DNA of 64,000 bases from Sweltsa coloradensis (Eukaryota; Arthropoda; Insecta; Plecoptera; Chloroperlidae), in the NCBI GenBank assembly GCA_024449915.1, contig JAMZAV010000776.1:186001-250000 (forward strand), given 5' to 3'. Of the stretch, positions 1-10,961 are shown one piece after another. The position numbers and the translations under genes are program-made. Each line of letters begins with the position of its first letter. Within the stretch, counting starts at the first letter, position 1. The notes beneath the pieces were generated by a model. It ran no database searches. It saw only the letters and a list, made by a program, of their open reading frames with translations, and was not told the DNA's origin.

Positions 1-83
1 TTGAAATTGCCTCTGAAAAGACACACCTGGTTTACGAATTTTTTAATTGCTTGCTATATAGGCTACCTATGTAATAAAAAACT

Positions 84-1411
84 AGGAAGCTTCGCAAACG
101 CTTTTTCAGGCATTGGATGAGTGTAATTGGTGCATTGAGCTGCCATGTGTTATGCAGATTCTCTGTTGTTCTGTGAAAAGAAAAAAATTTAAACAAAAAA
201 ATCGTAGGCCTATTTTTTTAAATATGAAAAAAATTGTAAAAGTGCAATTTCCATGAAAAATAATTTTTCAATTGCGCTCAAAAACGTGTCAGTTTTAGTT
301 CAGAGATTTCGAAGGCTTCCAGAAAATTTCATCCCAATTGGAGTCGGCCCTATCAGTTTAGCCGGAATCGTGTTAACAAACAGAAACACACAAAAATACA
401 AAAAGAATCAAAAACGAGAAAAAAAAACCGTAAAATTGCGATTTTCATGAGCTAAACATTTTTTCGATTATGCTAAAAAATGTTTCAGTTCTAAGTTCAG
501 AGATTTCAAAGTTCTCCAGAAAATTTCATGGCAATTGGAGTATCAGTTTAGCCGGAATCGTGTTAACAATAACACAAAAATACAAACAGATACAAAAAGA
601 AAACGCGAAAAAATCGTAAAATTGCGATCTTCATGAGATTTTTTTTTTAGATTGTGCTCAAAAACGTGGCAGTTCTAAGTTCAGAGATTTAAAAGGTCTC
701 CAGAAAATTTCATCACAATTGGTGTATCGGTTTAGCCGGAATCGTGTTAACAAACACACAAAAATACAAACAGAAACAAAAACAAAAAAATTGTAAAAAT
801 GCGATTTTCATGAGAAATAATCTTTCCATTGCGCTAAAAAAGTGGCAGTTCTAAGCCCAAAGATTTCAAAGGCCTCCAGAAAATTTTATCGAAATTGTAG
901 TATCGGTTTAGCTAGAATCGTGTAAACAAACTCACAAAAATACAAACAGAAAAAACAAGAAAATTTAAAAAAAATACTAAAATTGCAATTTTCATGAGAA
1001 ATTACTTTTTCGATTGCGCTCAAAATGGTGGCAGTTCTAAAGTTCAGAGATTTCAAAGGTCTCCAGAAAATCTCATTGCAATCGGAGTAGGCCTATCAGT
1101 TTAGCCGGAATCGTGTTTACAAACACACAAAAATACAAACAAAAACAAAAAACAAAAACAAAAAAAAATCGTAAAATTGTGATTTTCATAAGAAATAATT
1201 TTTCGATTGATTTTTCGAACCGTGCAGTTCTAAGTTCAGAGATTTGAAAGGCCTCCAGAAAATTTCATCGCAATTGGAGTAGGTATCAGCTAACCCGAAA
1301 TCATGTTCACAGACACTAAAATACAAAAAAAAAAGAAAAAAAACATTCCGGATTTTTTTCTCCAGTGTACTAGAATGGAATCTTTGCTTCGCTTGCTACG
1401 CTCATCCAATT
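84..1411 (+). repeat. Tandemly expanded non-autonomous element, family 1
   Basis: It begins CTAGGAAGCTTCGCAAACGC and reaches GGATGAG about 30 bases later. It ends with GCTTGCTACGCTCATCC, so GGATGAGC-type motifs lie inverted near both ends. Between the ends are about six copies of a 180-200 bp unit (starting near 240, 440, 620, 800, 990 and 1180). Each unit runs from ATTTTCATGAGAAATAAT through CAGTTCTAAGTTCAGAGATT and TTTAGCCGGAATCGTG to an A-rich spacer. Related single-unit copies lie at 8157-8632 and 16284-16879. Short subterminal inverted repeats plus internal tandem units resemble Helentron-associated (DINE-1-like) elements; that class assignment is inference. The short ORF at 253-450 is a by-product of the repeat. 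Confidence 0.75.
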
Positions 1412-1503
1412 ATTTTAAAGGCGAACGAGACAACTTTCATGTGTTAAAAAATGTAGCGTAGCCATCAAAATCAGAGTGTGTTGGCAGCGGAAAAGCGGTA
1501 AAT

Positions 1504-2812
1504 TTGACATGGCCATTGCCAACGACCAAAAAACAATATTTAGTAAACTCATTTGGGTTCAGATGGGGAAGATCGACTAGGCCTATAGGCCTAGACATGA
1601 TATATTTTGTACTTGGACAAGACATGGAAAAAAGTTGTAAGCTGGGTAAAAGAATGAGTACGGTCTTCCTAGACATCGAGAAGGCATGTGATAGTGTGCC
1701 AAGGAATAGTGTGGCCGTATGGGAAAGCTTGTAAAGAAAGGGAGTGGACAAAGGACTGATATACAGGGTTAGAAGTACCGGTATGTACACAGTGTGTGAA
1801 AGCTACCGGTATGTTAAAACACAGTTTGGGCTGTCAGGGTGGTTCCAAATAACACAAGGGCTGAGGCAGAGAAGTGTGCTGTCACCACTGCTATTTATAA
1901 TAGTGATGGATGACATCCACAACAAAGTAAAGATGGAGGAAACGGAGGAGGTAGAGGTTATGCTGTTTGCCGATGATTTTGTGGCATGGTCGGAATATGA
2001 AGAGATAGGCCACTCCAGAGGTACACGGACCACTGGAAGAGGCACATTGAAGAGGCCGGCATGAAGATAAGCGTGATCAAGAGCAAGGTTGTGACTATGC
2101 CAGGAGAAGGAGATGTAAGGAACTACCATGCAGAGATCAAGATTGGAGCAGAAACCCTGGAGGTGGTGGAGAGTTTTGGCTACCTACCTAGGAAGTGAAA
2201 TAATGGCAAGCGGGAAGATACAAAAGGAAATTACGAACATATTTCATAAGGCCAGTAACTTCTACCAGTGCGTAAAAGGGCTGGTGTGGGATAGGGAAAT
2301 ACCCATACAGTGCAAGACGAAACTGTACAAGACCTACTTCATACCGATCCTCACATATGCGGCAGAAACCTGGACTATGGGTGATAGAGAAGAAAGCCAA
2401 ATTTAGGTAGCGGAGATGAGATTCCTGAGGAACACAGTGGGCAAGACAAGAAGAGATAGAATTAGAAATACAAACATCAATGAGATGCTTGGGATGGAGA
2501 AGTTAGGTGACAGGATTGGAAGGACACGGCTGAGATGGTTTGGGCATATGAAACGAATGACGGAAGAGAGGATGCCCAGGAGAATGATGGGAGGATGTAT
2601 GAGAAAAGGATCGAAGGAAGAAGAAGACGGGGGAGACCACGGAAGAGATGGAAGGAGACCATAGCAAGAGACCTAGGCTAGAGGAAAAGCTGGGAGCATG
2701 TAGCAGAGACTCGATTGTGGGAGGATAGAAAGAAGTTGAAGAATTTAGTCGTGAAACCCAAGCTGACCCTGCCAACAGCAGGAAACGGCAATGGATAATG
2801 ATGATGATGATT
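1504..2812 (+). pseudogene. Degenerate non-LTR retrotransposon (reverse transcriptase, 3' half)
   Basis: Successive frames encode reverse-transcriptase pieces. 1640-1734 has a TVFLDIEKACDSV-type block. 1744-2064 has TQGLRQRSVLSPLLF followed by the catalytic-type FADD at about 1966-1977. 2128-2406 has the thumb-type ILTYAAETWT. 2416-2664 has TRRDRIRN and RLRWFGHMKRM, typical of LINE C-termini. Stops and frameshifts separate the pieces, so the copy is dead. It ends in a short GAT repeat at 2795-2812, a 3' end common in RTE-like elements. Related 3' fragments lie at 27455-27760 (+), 38515-39030 (-), 57262-57400 (-) and 60225-60370 (-). The clade (RTE or CR1-like) is uncertain. Confidence 0.85.
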
Positions 2813-3515
2813 ATTCAGGCCTATAAAGTCAATATTTCGCTTATACTTTAAGTAGGTAATAACATTACATAAATCTCGTTTAATTATTAAAATATAAGTT
2901 CTATTCCAATTGATTGACGAAATCACTTGTTAGGTACTTATTAGTTGTGTGCAAATTGTTGATGTTGGCATACATTCTCTGGCTTGACCTTGACGACCGC
3001 CAGCTTATCTGGTTCCACCTAGCTTCCTTTGAGTCTGCGCCAAACTGTGAAGATGTCTGTGACATCACACTACTTTTCGTGTTGTCTTTTGGCGGGAAGC
3101 CAGATTCGAATTTTCTTTGTTAGGCCAAATATTGACCATAGGCCGGCCTACAAACCCAAAAAGAAAAAAATACTAGTAGCCCAGGCCCCTACTTAAATCT
3201 TTTTTAATTGTTATTGTTAGGGTAACATATTCATGTTCTGGAATGAAGGCTATTTCCCTATTAGCCTATTTAATGTAGAAAAGTGTTCCAACTGTGCGAT
3301 AGAGCACAGTTTAAGGCCTACCCTACCAAAAATTGAATTATATTGTAGGCTATCCTAGCCTAATGTACCCGGTGTATGATTTTTAGTTAACTAGAATAGA
3401 GTTACGTGCTAGACTAAGAGACCCTGTTCTCCAAAGTTCTAGGCAACACAGAAAACAGGTAGGGCCTAGGCCTACAAACTATAGGTAATATTAGGTCTAG
3501 GGTAATCGGTAGGCC
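2813..3515. other. Intergenic, no gene seen
   Basis: AT-rich sequence with scattered TAGGCCTA-type octamers. The short ORF at 2914-3123 has no recognisable domain and no splice context. Confidence 0.5.
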
Positions 3516-3746
3516 TACTTGTTCGGTTGGAACTAGTCAACTTTTTCAACACTGTCTTCAGATGGGAAAAGTAGGTTAAGAGGAGTGGTGGGGGGAGGGG
3601 GGGGCGCAAAGTGCGTATGTTTTAATAATTAATAATAATTGTGATAATATTGTAAAATATACACGCTTCGTGCCCCCCCACTCCCCCTAACCTACTTTTC
3701 TCCGAACATAAAAAGTTGGCCGGTCCTAAGTCCCAACCGAACAAGT
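3516..3746. repeat. Foldback (long hairpin) element
   Basis: ACTTGTTCGGTTGG at 3517-3530 is mirrored by CCAACCGAACAAGT at 3733-3746. The arms continue inward through CAACTTTTT/AAAAAGTTG and AAAAGTAGGTTA/TAACCTACTTTT to a G-rich/C-rich pair (about 3583-3602 and 3674-3686). The arms are about 105 bases around a short AT-rich loop. It looks like a foldback MITE. Confidence 0.75.
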
Positions 3747-4030
3747 ACCGAGTGGTCTATGCCTAGGAAGTAGGCCCTATGTTACCCTGGTTACAATAGG
3801 CCTAGGTCCCAAGCGGGGAATTTGGGTTTGCATTGAAGTGCAATGCAAGCTGCCTGTACTAAAACACTGACATGATCCCTAAAGAATAATGACCCATTAA
3901 ACACAATTGTCACAATTGGGATCGGAATTGTAACAAATTGGAAGGCCCTTAGAGAGGCTTTATTTAAATTTATTTGTAAATGAAAGAAAATATTAGGCCT
4001 AGTTGTAGGTTAGGTACCTAGATGCCTATT

Positions 4031-5495
4031 TATACGCGTTTCCAAGCAAAGGGGTTGCTACCTGGTGGCGAAAAATGCAACTGTCCGATCAGTGATAGTC
4101 GGAGGAGCGCGCTATGTGCTTACCTGAAGAATACATGTCATTCCGTGTTTGTCACTTATAAATATGTACAATCACAGGTACATTGTCGTTGCTTTCCCAA
4201 AATGTTGTTAATTGATGATTATCAAAAGCATGGGGTGCACCAAAATAATAAAATCGCTCTCCAATATGCGGGATTCGAGACCATGTTTACCAGAATAATA
4301 TTACTATATTCAGACCTGCGCCCAATGCACCCATGAGACACCAAGGATGGCATTTGTATCCATATTACAATTCTTTAATTATAATATCATAATAAATCAT
4401 TGGTATTTATAGGCTATATACCAAATATAAGCTAACAGGGTACGATATAAATACTAAATCAAATTCAAACAGTCAAGAATGTTCACAACTCATAGTAAAC
4501 ACACACATACAGTATCGCTCGCTTCTTATGGCACTTTTAATTGAGATATACTTCTTTCGTTTTGTTATGATAATTTAATATAAATAAAGTCATACTCATA
4601 ATAACAATAACAAAACAATAACAAATATAATATTAATTGTATTAGCGCTTATGCACAAGTCCCAACTCCTTTTCTACCTTATATAATTAATGTAGGCCTA
4701 CATATACCACTTACCGTCATTGTTCATTACCAATATTTAATACATAATATTTTACATAATATCATAATAAATACGATTTATATTATAACTATAGAATAAG
4801 TATAATGATATGACCTACAAGATTTAAAAGCTGTCTGCAGAATGACGCCTCATGCCATTATTGACATACAAAACAATAATAAAAATAGGCCATCAGCTAT
4901 TCAATAGGCCTCCTTTTCATAAAATGTATATTTAAAAAACCGGAAGTCCTAAGTGTATACTAGATAAATATATATAGGCCTACTCCGATTTCGTTTACAT
5001 TGTAAAACGAAGTAGAAAAAGTGCAAAACAAGTGTAGGGCTATAATTTGCTAGAATCTCTTTTGATTTTGGATATCAAGTAAATTATAGAAATTATTAGT
5101 ATTAGGCAACATTTTCTTGGAAAAATATCATCGATCTTCATCATTCAACATTTTTTTATACACTTGTTTCTGTATTTAATAGTTTAACAGTGTGGTTTGT
5201 TCTTTTCGAGCTCATATCATCAAATAATCTCAATTATTTGTTGTAATTTAAAATGCCATTAAATTCCCGTTATTAACAAAGCCGATCCCCAAAACTTACG
5301 AGTTTTACTAATAAAATACGCGGACGATGTGACATAATCAACAATGTTTTCGCAAATGATCAGAAATGTAACAAAAATCAAGTTGAAGCCAACTGAATAT
5401 ACAGCGCCCGCCGTAAGCAGCTCGCCTCTATCACTGATCGGTCCGACATGTTGCGTTTTAGTGCTGCCATCTATCTTTGCTTGGAAACGCGTATA
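4031..5495. mobile_element. DNA transposon relic with imperfect TIRs
   Basis: TATACGCGTTTCCAAGCAAA at 4031 is matched in reverse complement by TTTGCTTGGAAACGCGTATA ending at 5495. Further in, GATCAGTGATAG (4088-4099) pairs with CTATCACTGATC (about 5428-5439). The interior (about 1.3 kb) is AT-rich with no transposase reading frame. The ORF at 4022-4336 crosses the left TIR and is probably not a gene. Confidence 0.65.
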
Positions 5496-5566
5496 GGTAG
5501 GGCAAGGGCCTACAGTTCATGGTGCACTGTTCTCTAATTAGGTAGGGCCTAGGCCTACAAAAATCA

Positions 5567-6614
5567 CTAGATCTGGATTTGCCCCCTCATGCACAAAGAC
5601 TTGCGTCGGTAAAGTTGCGGACGCAAATATTGTCAAAAATGGCGGAATTGTCTCCGTCCATAATGTTTGGAGATCATTGGAAACAAAATGCAAGCAATAA
5701 CCACTAACCAGTCCCTAGTGACATGAATATAAATTATTCTAGGCCTAAGTACCTACTAAAAGAGCATTTCTAGATAGAAAACAGCAATAATTTGTTAAAC
5801 TTTGTGTTTTGGGCAGCCTGCAAGGTATGTAGTACCTAGTGGCTAGCGAGAGACATCATTCCTATGCTGAGGGTCACGGGTTCAAATTTCACTCATTTTT
5901 ATCAACCTTTTTGCAATTTTTTACTTAATATTTCACGTTTCTTGTCTGCTTTACTGTATGTTGTCACAAAAATGTTAGTTGTTATTTTCTAGGGATGTGC
6001 GAACGTTCGAAATTCGAACTCGAACTCAAACTTTTTTTAAGTTTGAGTTTGGTTCGAGTTCGAAAAAAAGTTCTGAGTTTGAATTTTTAAATTTTTTTAA
6101 AACTTATTTGTAGTGGTGTGCGGTCACGTATTATTTGACAAGTCAAAAAATGTTTCTAAGTTTACAGGTAGGCCTACAAATTTAAAACCAAAAAATGATG
6201 GTGGAGGTGCCGGTCCAGACTTATCACTATTTTACCTATTATGCCGGTTTGATATAACTTTAAGTTGGGTTCGAGTTCAAGTTCGATACAGTTCAAAATT
6301 TTTGTTAAGTTCGAAGTTCGTTTTTTTTTTAACTGGGAAAGTTGAAGTTCGAGTTCGAAGTAAAAATAGTGGGCTCTCACATCCCTATTATTTTCTGATT
6401 CAGAGAAAGCAAAGGGCGACATTTGCGTCAACCAGAGTAGCCCCAACTTTACCGACGTATCTGGCTAGTCTGCTAACCCAACTACTATCTTTAAATGCAT
6501 ACGGTTTTTATAGCCCTATGATTTAACATAATCATGGATTTGCCCAAGTCCGCCATTTTTAACGAGACGCAACTTTGCGCCGGTAAATCTTTTTGCATGA
6601 GGGAGTAAATCTAG
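5567..6614. mobile_element. TIR element carrying a nested hAT insertion
   Basis: The left end reads CTAGATCTGGATTTGCCCCC, then CTCATGCACAAAG and AAAATGGCGGA. The right end is an inverted counterpart: TCCGCCATTTTT near 6551, TTTTTGCATGAGGGAGTAAA at 6589 and CTAG at 6611-6614. The unit is interrupted by the hAT element at 5990-6387, so this element is the older one. No transposase is visible. Confidence 0.6.
5990..6387. mobile_element. Non-autonomous hAT element, 398 bp
   Basis: It starts TAGGGATGTGCGAACG and ends CTCACATCCCTA. It is flanked by a perfect 8-bp duplication TTATTTTC (5982-5989 and 6388-6395). The interior is rich in GTTCGAGTTCGAA-type palindromes. Its ORFs (6113-6526 and the opposite strand) run out of the element and are not genes. 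Confidence 0.85.
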
Positions 6615-6619
6615 GGCCT

Positions 6620-7724
6620 ACATAGGTAGTTTAGGACAGCCGTTTTTTTATTTCTATGACTACGATTGCGAGCTTGATTGTGACAAAATTGTGTTCATGG
6701 GGTCATGTAGTGGAGGAAGGAAATAATATAGACCTAGAGGCAAATGTGTAGGCCTATGTTTCCTTTCATAGGACCATTCACGTACAAAGGTACAGTAGTA
6801 GGTCTATGCCTACAGATACTCAATGAAATATTTTCTTATATTGCTTGATCTGTTTCAGCATGAACTTATCCTACCCTTCGTTCTATTTGTGAATGCAAGC
6901 TGTTCTTTCTTGAGCCTCTGTTCCGTTGCGTAGTTCATGTTGTCTTGGACGGTTTAGTTGCGTTGCTTCCGTAAATGTGGTCTAGTCATCCAGACTGTTT
7001 TTATTTTGAATCTGCTGACTACCTGTCTTCATACGGCCGTCCCAGGACAAGCTACGATATGGCTCTTCTACACTTCCCTGAAGATCGCATGTATGTTGAT
7101 GCATGCTTCTTTTTGATTATATTCGCTTTTGCTTTCTGGGCCTCGGCAAAAAGGCTGAAGTTTTCCTTGTGTTCAGCATGTCCCTACATTTCCCTTTCTC
7201 CAAATGAACTTGTTTGGTGATCCAATAGGCCTAGATTTAAGACTTTAGATTTTATTTAAGATTTAAGACAAATTCCCATAGGCCTAGACCTGTCTACTAG
7301 GTAGAAACATGTGGAACTACCATTCCTGGCAGTCTATTTAATTTAATACCTGTAGGGCCTACTACTGTTACATAGGCAAGGCTACATTAACCTCACGTTT
7401 GAGGATGGCCGCGGATACTGCCAAAATATCACCCAGTGGGCGAGTGCGTAGTGTTTTATCTTTTAATGTACCGTACCGTAAAAATTTCAATAATATTTTG
7501 TAAACCAGTTAAACCCACTCAACTAACCAAACTTTGTTATGTGGGCTGGGGCTAGTATCTATCTATTATGAGCTTGTAAACGTATGGTACCTAATTCAAA
7601 TCAACAAAAAATGTGTGTGTTGCTGTTGTGTTAATCATTACTACTGGCAGCACAAGTAGGCTACTGTACATTCTTTCTTACAGTACCAAACATCCAGTAG
7701 GGTAGGGCCTACAGTGTTATGTGT
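6620..7724. other. Intergenic, no gene seen
   Basis: Unique-looking AT-rich DNA. The ORF at 6975-7220 has no recognised domain and no convincing splice context. GCCTA-type octamers recur. Confidence 0.45.
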
Positions 7725-8107
7725 TGTGTGGCTCGTTGGTCTTGTTGTTAGCTTATCTGCTTCCAATGCAGAAGGTCCAGGGTTCGATTCCCGCCAAAGT
7801 CAGAAGTTTTTTAACTTTTTTTTTTTTAGTTTGTAAACGGTGACTTTGGAGCCGTCCTAGCAACGAAGCACATAATAAATTCAGAGTTGTTCTGAATCGG
7901 CCTTGTTGATTCTGGCGTTGATTCGCGGGTGTTCGCACTGTCCATACCACTGATTGCTATATTTCCTATTAAAAATATCGATCTTTGGTTGGTTATCGCT
8001 CACTCGTCGATTGCGTCGGGGCCTACAGGGTTGGCTTGGTCGCTTTGATTTACTGTCCCCCACTGAAAATCAGTTATACAACTGAGTGGGTAGACTCTAA
8101 ATACAAT

Positions 8108-8146
<39 letters not shown>

Positions 8147-8147
8147 T
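7725..8147 (+). repeat. tRNA-headed SINE, full copy
   Basis: The head contains a tRNA-like unit: an anticodon-type stem TCTGC/GCAGA around a TTCCAAT loop, and a perfect B box GGTTCGATTCC near 7781. A body of about 280 bases follows. The 3' tail (about 8060-8095) is a palindrome, CCCACTG...CAGTGAGTGGG-like with CAGTT-AACTG inside, and then comes a TTTA microsatellite to 8147. A second copy lies inverted at 47985-48368. The tail alone recurs elsewhere in the window. Confidence 0.8.
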
Positions 8148-8156
8148 GCACTGTCA

Positions 8157-8632
8157 CTAGAAAGCTTCGCAAACGCTTTTTCAGACGCGTTGTTGGATGA
8201 TCATAATTTTTTTTTTAAAAGTAAAATTGCAATTTTCATGAGAAATAATTTTTTGATTGCGCTCAAATTGCACACAAATATATTAGGCCTAATTCATAAA
8301 ATTAGGGCCGTCAAAAATCATTACAATCGGATAAAGCATGTAGGTGTTATAGGCCTAAGTCAAAGAATTTTTTTTTTTAACGGCGTAAAATTGCGATTTT
8401 CATGAGAAATAATTTTTCGATTGCGCCCAAAACCGTGACAGTTCTAAGTTCAGAGATTTTGAAGGCCTCCAGAAAATTTCCTCAATTTCAATTAGAGTAT
8501 CAATTTAGCCGGAATGGTGTTAACAAACACAAAAATACAAACAGAAAGTAAAAAAGAAAAACATTCCGGATTTTTTTCTCCAGTAGGCCCTATAGTAGAA
8601 TGGAATCTTCGCTTCGCTCGCTACGCTCATCA
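8157..8632 (+). repeat. Non-autonomous element, family 1, single-unit copy
   Basis: It starts CTAGAAAGCTTCGCAAACGC and ends GCTTCGCTCGCTACGCTCATC, with the ATTTTCATGAGAAATAAT and TTTAGCCGGAAT blocks between. It directly follows the SINE at 7725-8147. Confidence 0.75.
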
Positions 8633-9195
8633 ATAATTCAGAATCATCATCCCATATTTATTAGCTACTGAGCATTGAATATATTTTTGTTAACCTATAC
8701 CATCACAAGCCAATGCAAGTTCAGCAATTTGATGAAAATGACAATACCTATTCTGGTGTACTGTAGGCCTATGTGCCAGCCTTTCATAAGCAGCAAGATG
8801 TTTAACTGTGCTTTTCATTTATAGGCCTGAGATGCAAATAAAAATGCCTTATATGAAGGAGACACGTCCTTCTAGTTTGCATGTGAATGTTAATAGTGGT
8901 GAAGACGTGTGAGTAAAGTCCTGTGAAACATTTCAGCCCTCCCTCATAGTACAGTAATATTGCAGCCTACCATATAGAGTAATCAAGCCCGAATCATTTA
9001 GACAATTCTGATCCGAAAAACCTGTATATTTCAGTCCACAATCCTCCTAGTTACATTGTAAGGGTAGGCATAGGCCTACAGTTAAAAAAAAAAAACACAT
9101 TTGTAAATTCGTACATAGTCGACTACCCACTCAGTCTGTACATTATCAAGCCAAAATCATTTAAACAATTGAGTCAACCTGTACATACCTACAAT
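8633..9195. other. Intergenic, no gene seen
   Basis: AT-rich. Near 9118-9150 it carries a worn ACCCACTCAGT fragment of the SINE tail. Nothing coding is supported. Confidence 0.4.
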
Positions 9196-9671
9196 CAGGG
9201 GTTGAAATAACGCTCGCCTGAGGCTAGTGAAACTTTGCTCGGGCTAGTAAAAATCTCATTTCACTAGCCCGACGGGCGAGTACTTTTTGCAGAGTTCCCA
9301 ATTGCCGTTCGAAAAATCTTAATATTTCGCACTGATCACCTAACGAGTTTCCAGTAGTTGTGCGTTACCTAGTATGGAAAATTGTTCTTAATATGTTTTT
9401 AAAACTTAAAACATTTTTGTTTAAATATTTTTATCTCTTAATTGAGGCTAATCTTATTAATAGGCCTAGGCCTACTATGGTAAACATTCGTTTCCGGTCA
9501 CTCTCTAGTCCCCTCATCCACACGTCAAACCCGGCGAATAGTGTGACTTAAAACATTCGCGTCTGATCGGTTTAGATCAATATAGGCCTAACTTATTTGA
9601 TTGTGGGCTAGTAAAAATGCTCTCGGGATAGTGGACTGGCTACTGGCAAAAAAAGTTAATTTTGACCCCTG
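9196..9671. mobile_element. Non-autonomous hAT-like element, 476 bp
   Basis: The ends are CAGGGGTTGAAATAACG and TTTTGACCCCTG. A perfect 8-bp target duplication CCTACAAT flanks it (9188-9195 and 9672-9679). There is no transposase frame. The internal motif GCTAGT recurs near both ends, as in a subterminal repeat. Confidence 0.8.
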
Positions 9672-9679
9672 CCTACAAT

Positions 9680-10961
9680 CTATTTAGTTGTTTCTCGATT
9701 TGTTTAGTCTGGAAACACTCCCATACATATAATAATAACTATTTAGTTGTACTGTAGCTGATATTGTATGTAGGTATTTACATTCTTTTAATATGTGGTT
9801 TGGTTTCCAATATTTGCTAGTACACGTTTGCAACCATATAAAATAAAATTTAAAAAAAAAAACAGATCTAGTAGATATCTCTTTCACTAACATCCCCTCT
9901 AGTCGCTGTTGTGGATAGCCATTACTGGTCAAAAACCATTGCACTGTTACTGTAGTCATAGACTCATAGGGAGTACGTACGTTCATAGTTGAATAATGTC
10001 GCCTGAATTAGCCTGGCCTACGCAAATAGTTGGTATCTAGAAGGCAGTTATAACTTAACTACATTAATATTATTAATTATCATTATCAAATCACACTTGT
10101 GGAATCTAAGATTCTGTTGTGTAATAAATAATAATTATGCTAGGTAAACAATCAGTGTGTTTCTTGAGTGACAATTTCGATCGGATGTGAGTAATTTAAA
10201 TTAATAGGAAACGAATGCAAAACAACGTAGAGTAGAGTGGGAAGTAGATACTGTAAACCGGGGCTAATTTGACACAAAATTACAGCACTTTTGTTCTGAC
10301 GGAGTTCCAGTGTTTCCGGTTTACCGGTAGTTGATTCACCAATTGATATGTAGCCTGCCTAATACATAATACGTAATATTAATGCTTGAAGTGTAGTGGT
10401 CAAAACAGGGGCGGTGTCATCACTCAAGGGGCCTTTAATCGAGTAAATACAGTAGGCCTAATCATGCGAAGTAAATACGAGTGTTAACTTTGTACAGATG
10501 TTGATGTTGATGTGTTGTGGGCCTAAGTACTGAAAAGTAGAGTGGGCTAATGTATAACAACAACATAACAGTCGTTGTTCTGTGTTCTGCGTAGGTATGC
10601 AGTGGGATGTAAATTTATAGTAAATAAATACGCTTTATTATGTAACTTTTCTTTTCTTAAAATTTTCTTACCCGGTAGGCCTAGAATTGATTATGAAATT
10701 AAATTATGCCCTAAATCTTGGCGTCCCAGGCAACTTCATACATCGGCATGTAATTTTTTTATTTTTTTAATAATTGATTAATTACCTAGGCCTGTAATTA
10801 TAAAAATGTAATGATAACTTTTTAAAACAACTAACAAGGTACTTTAATAGGTAATATCTGCTTGAACTAGTTGCTACCTATCTCACTTGTAGTGTTTTGG
10901 AATGTATTTAACTTTAAGACATACACGCGCTTCAGTTTCAAATGTTTATTCTCTGCGTATC
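9680..10961. other. Intergenic and probable promoter side of a small gene
   Basis: AT-rich with no supported coding exon. The last few hundred bases lie just upstream of the ATG at 10962 and would hold its promoter and 5' UTR. I see no clear core-promoter motif. Confidence 0.35.

Noticed and set aside
6113..6526. ORF of 137 codons
   Set aside because: It crosses the boundary of the hAT element at 5990-6387 and is made of its GTTCGA repeats; no domain.
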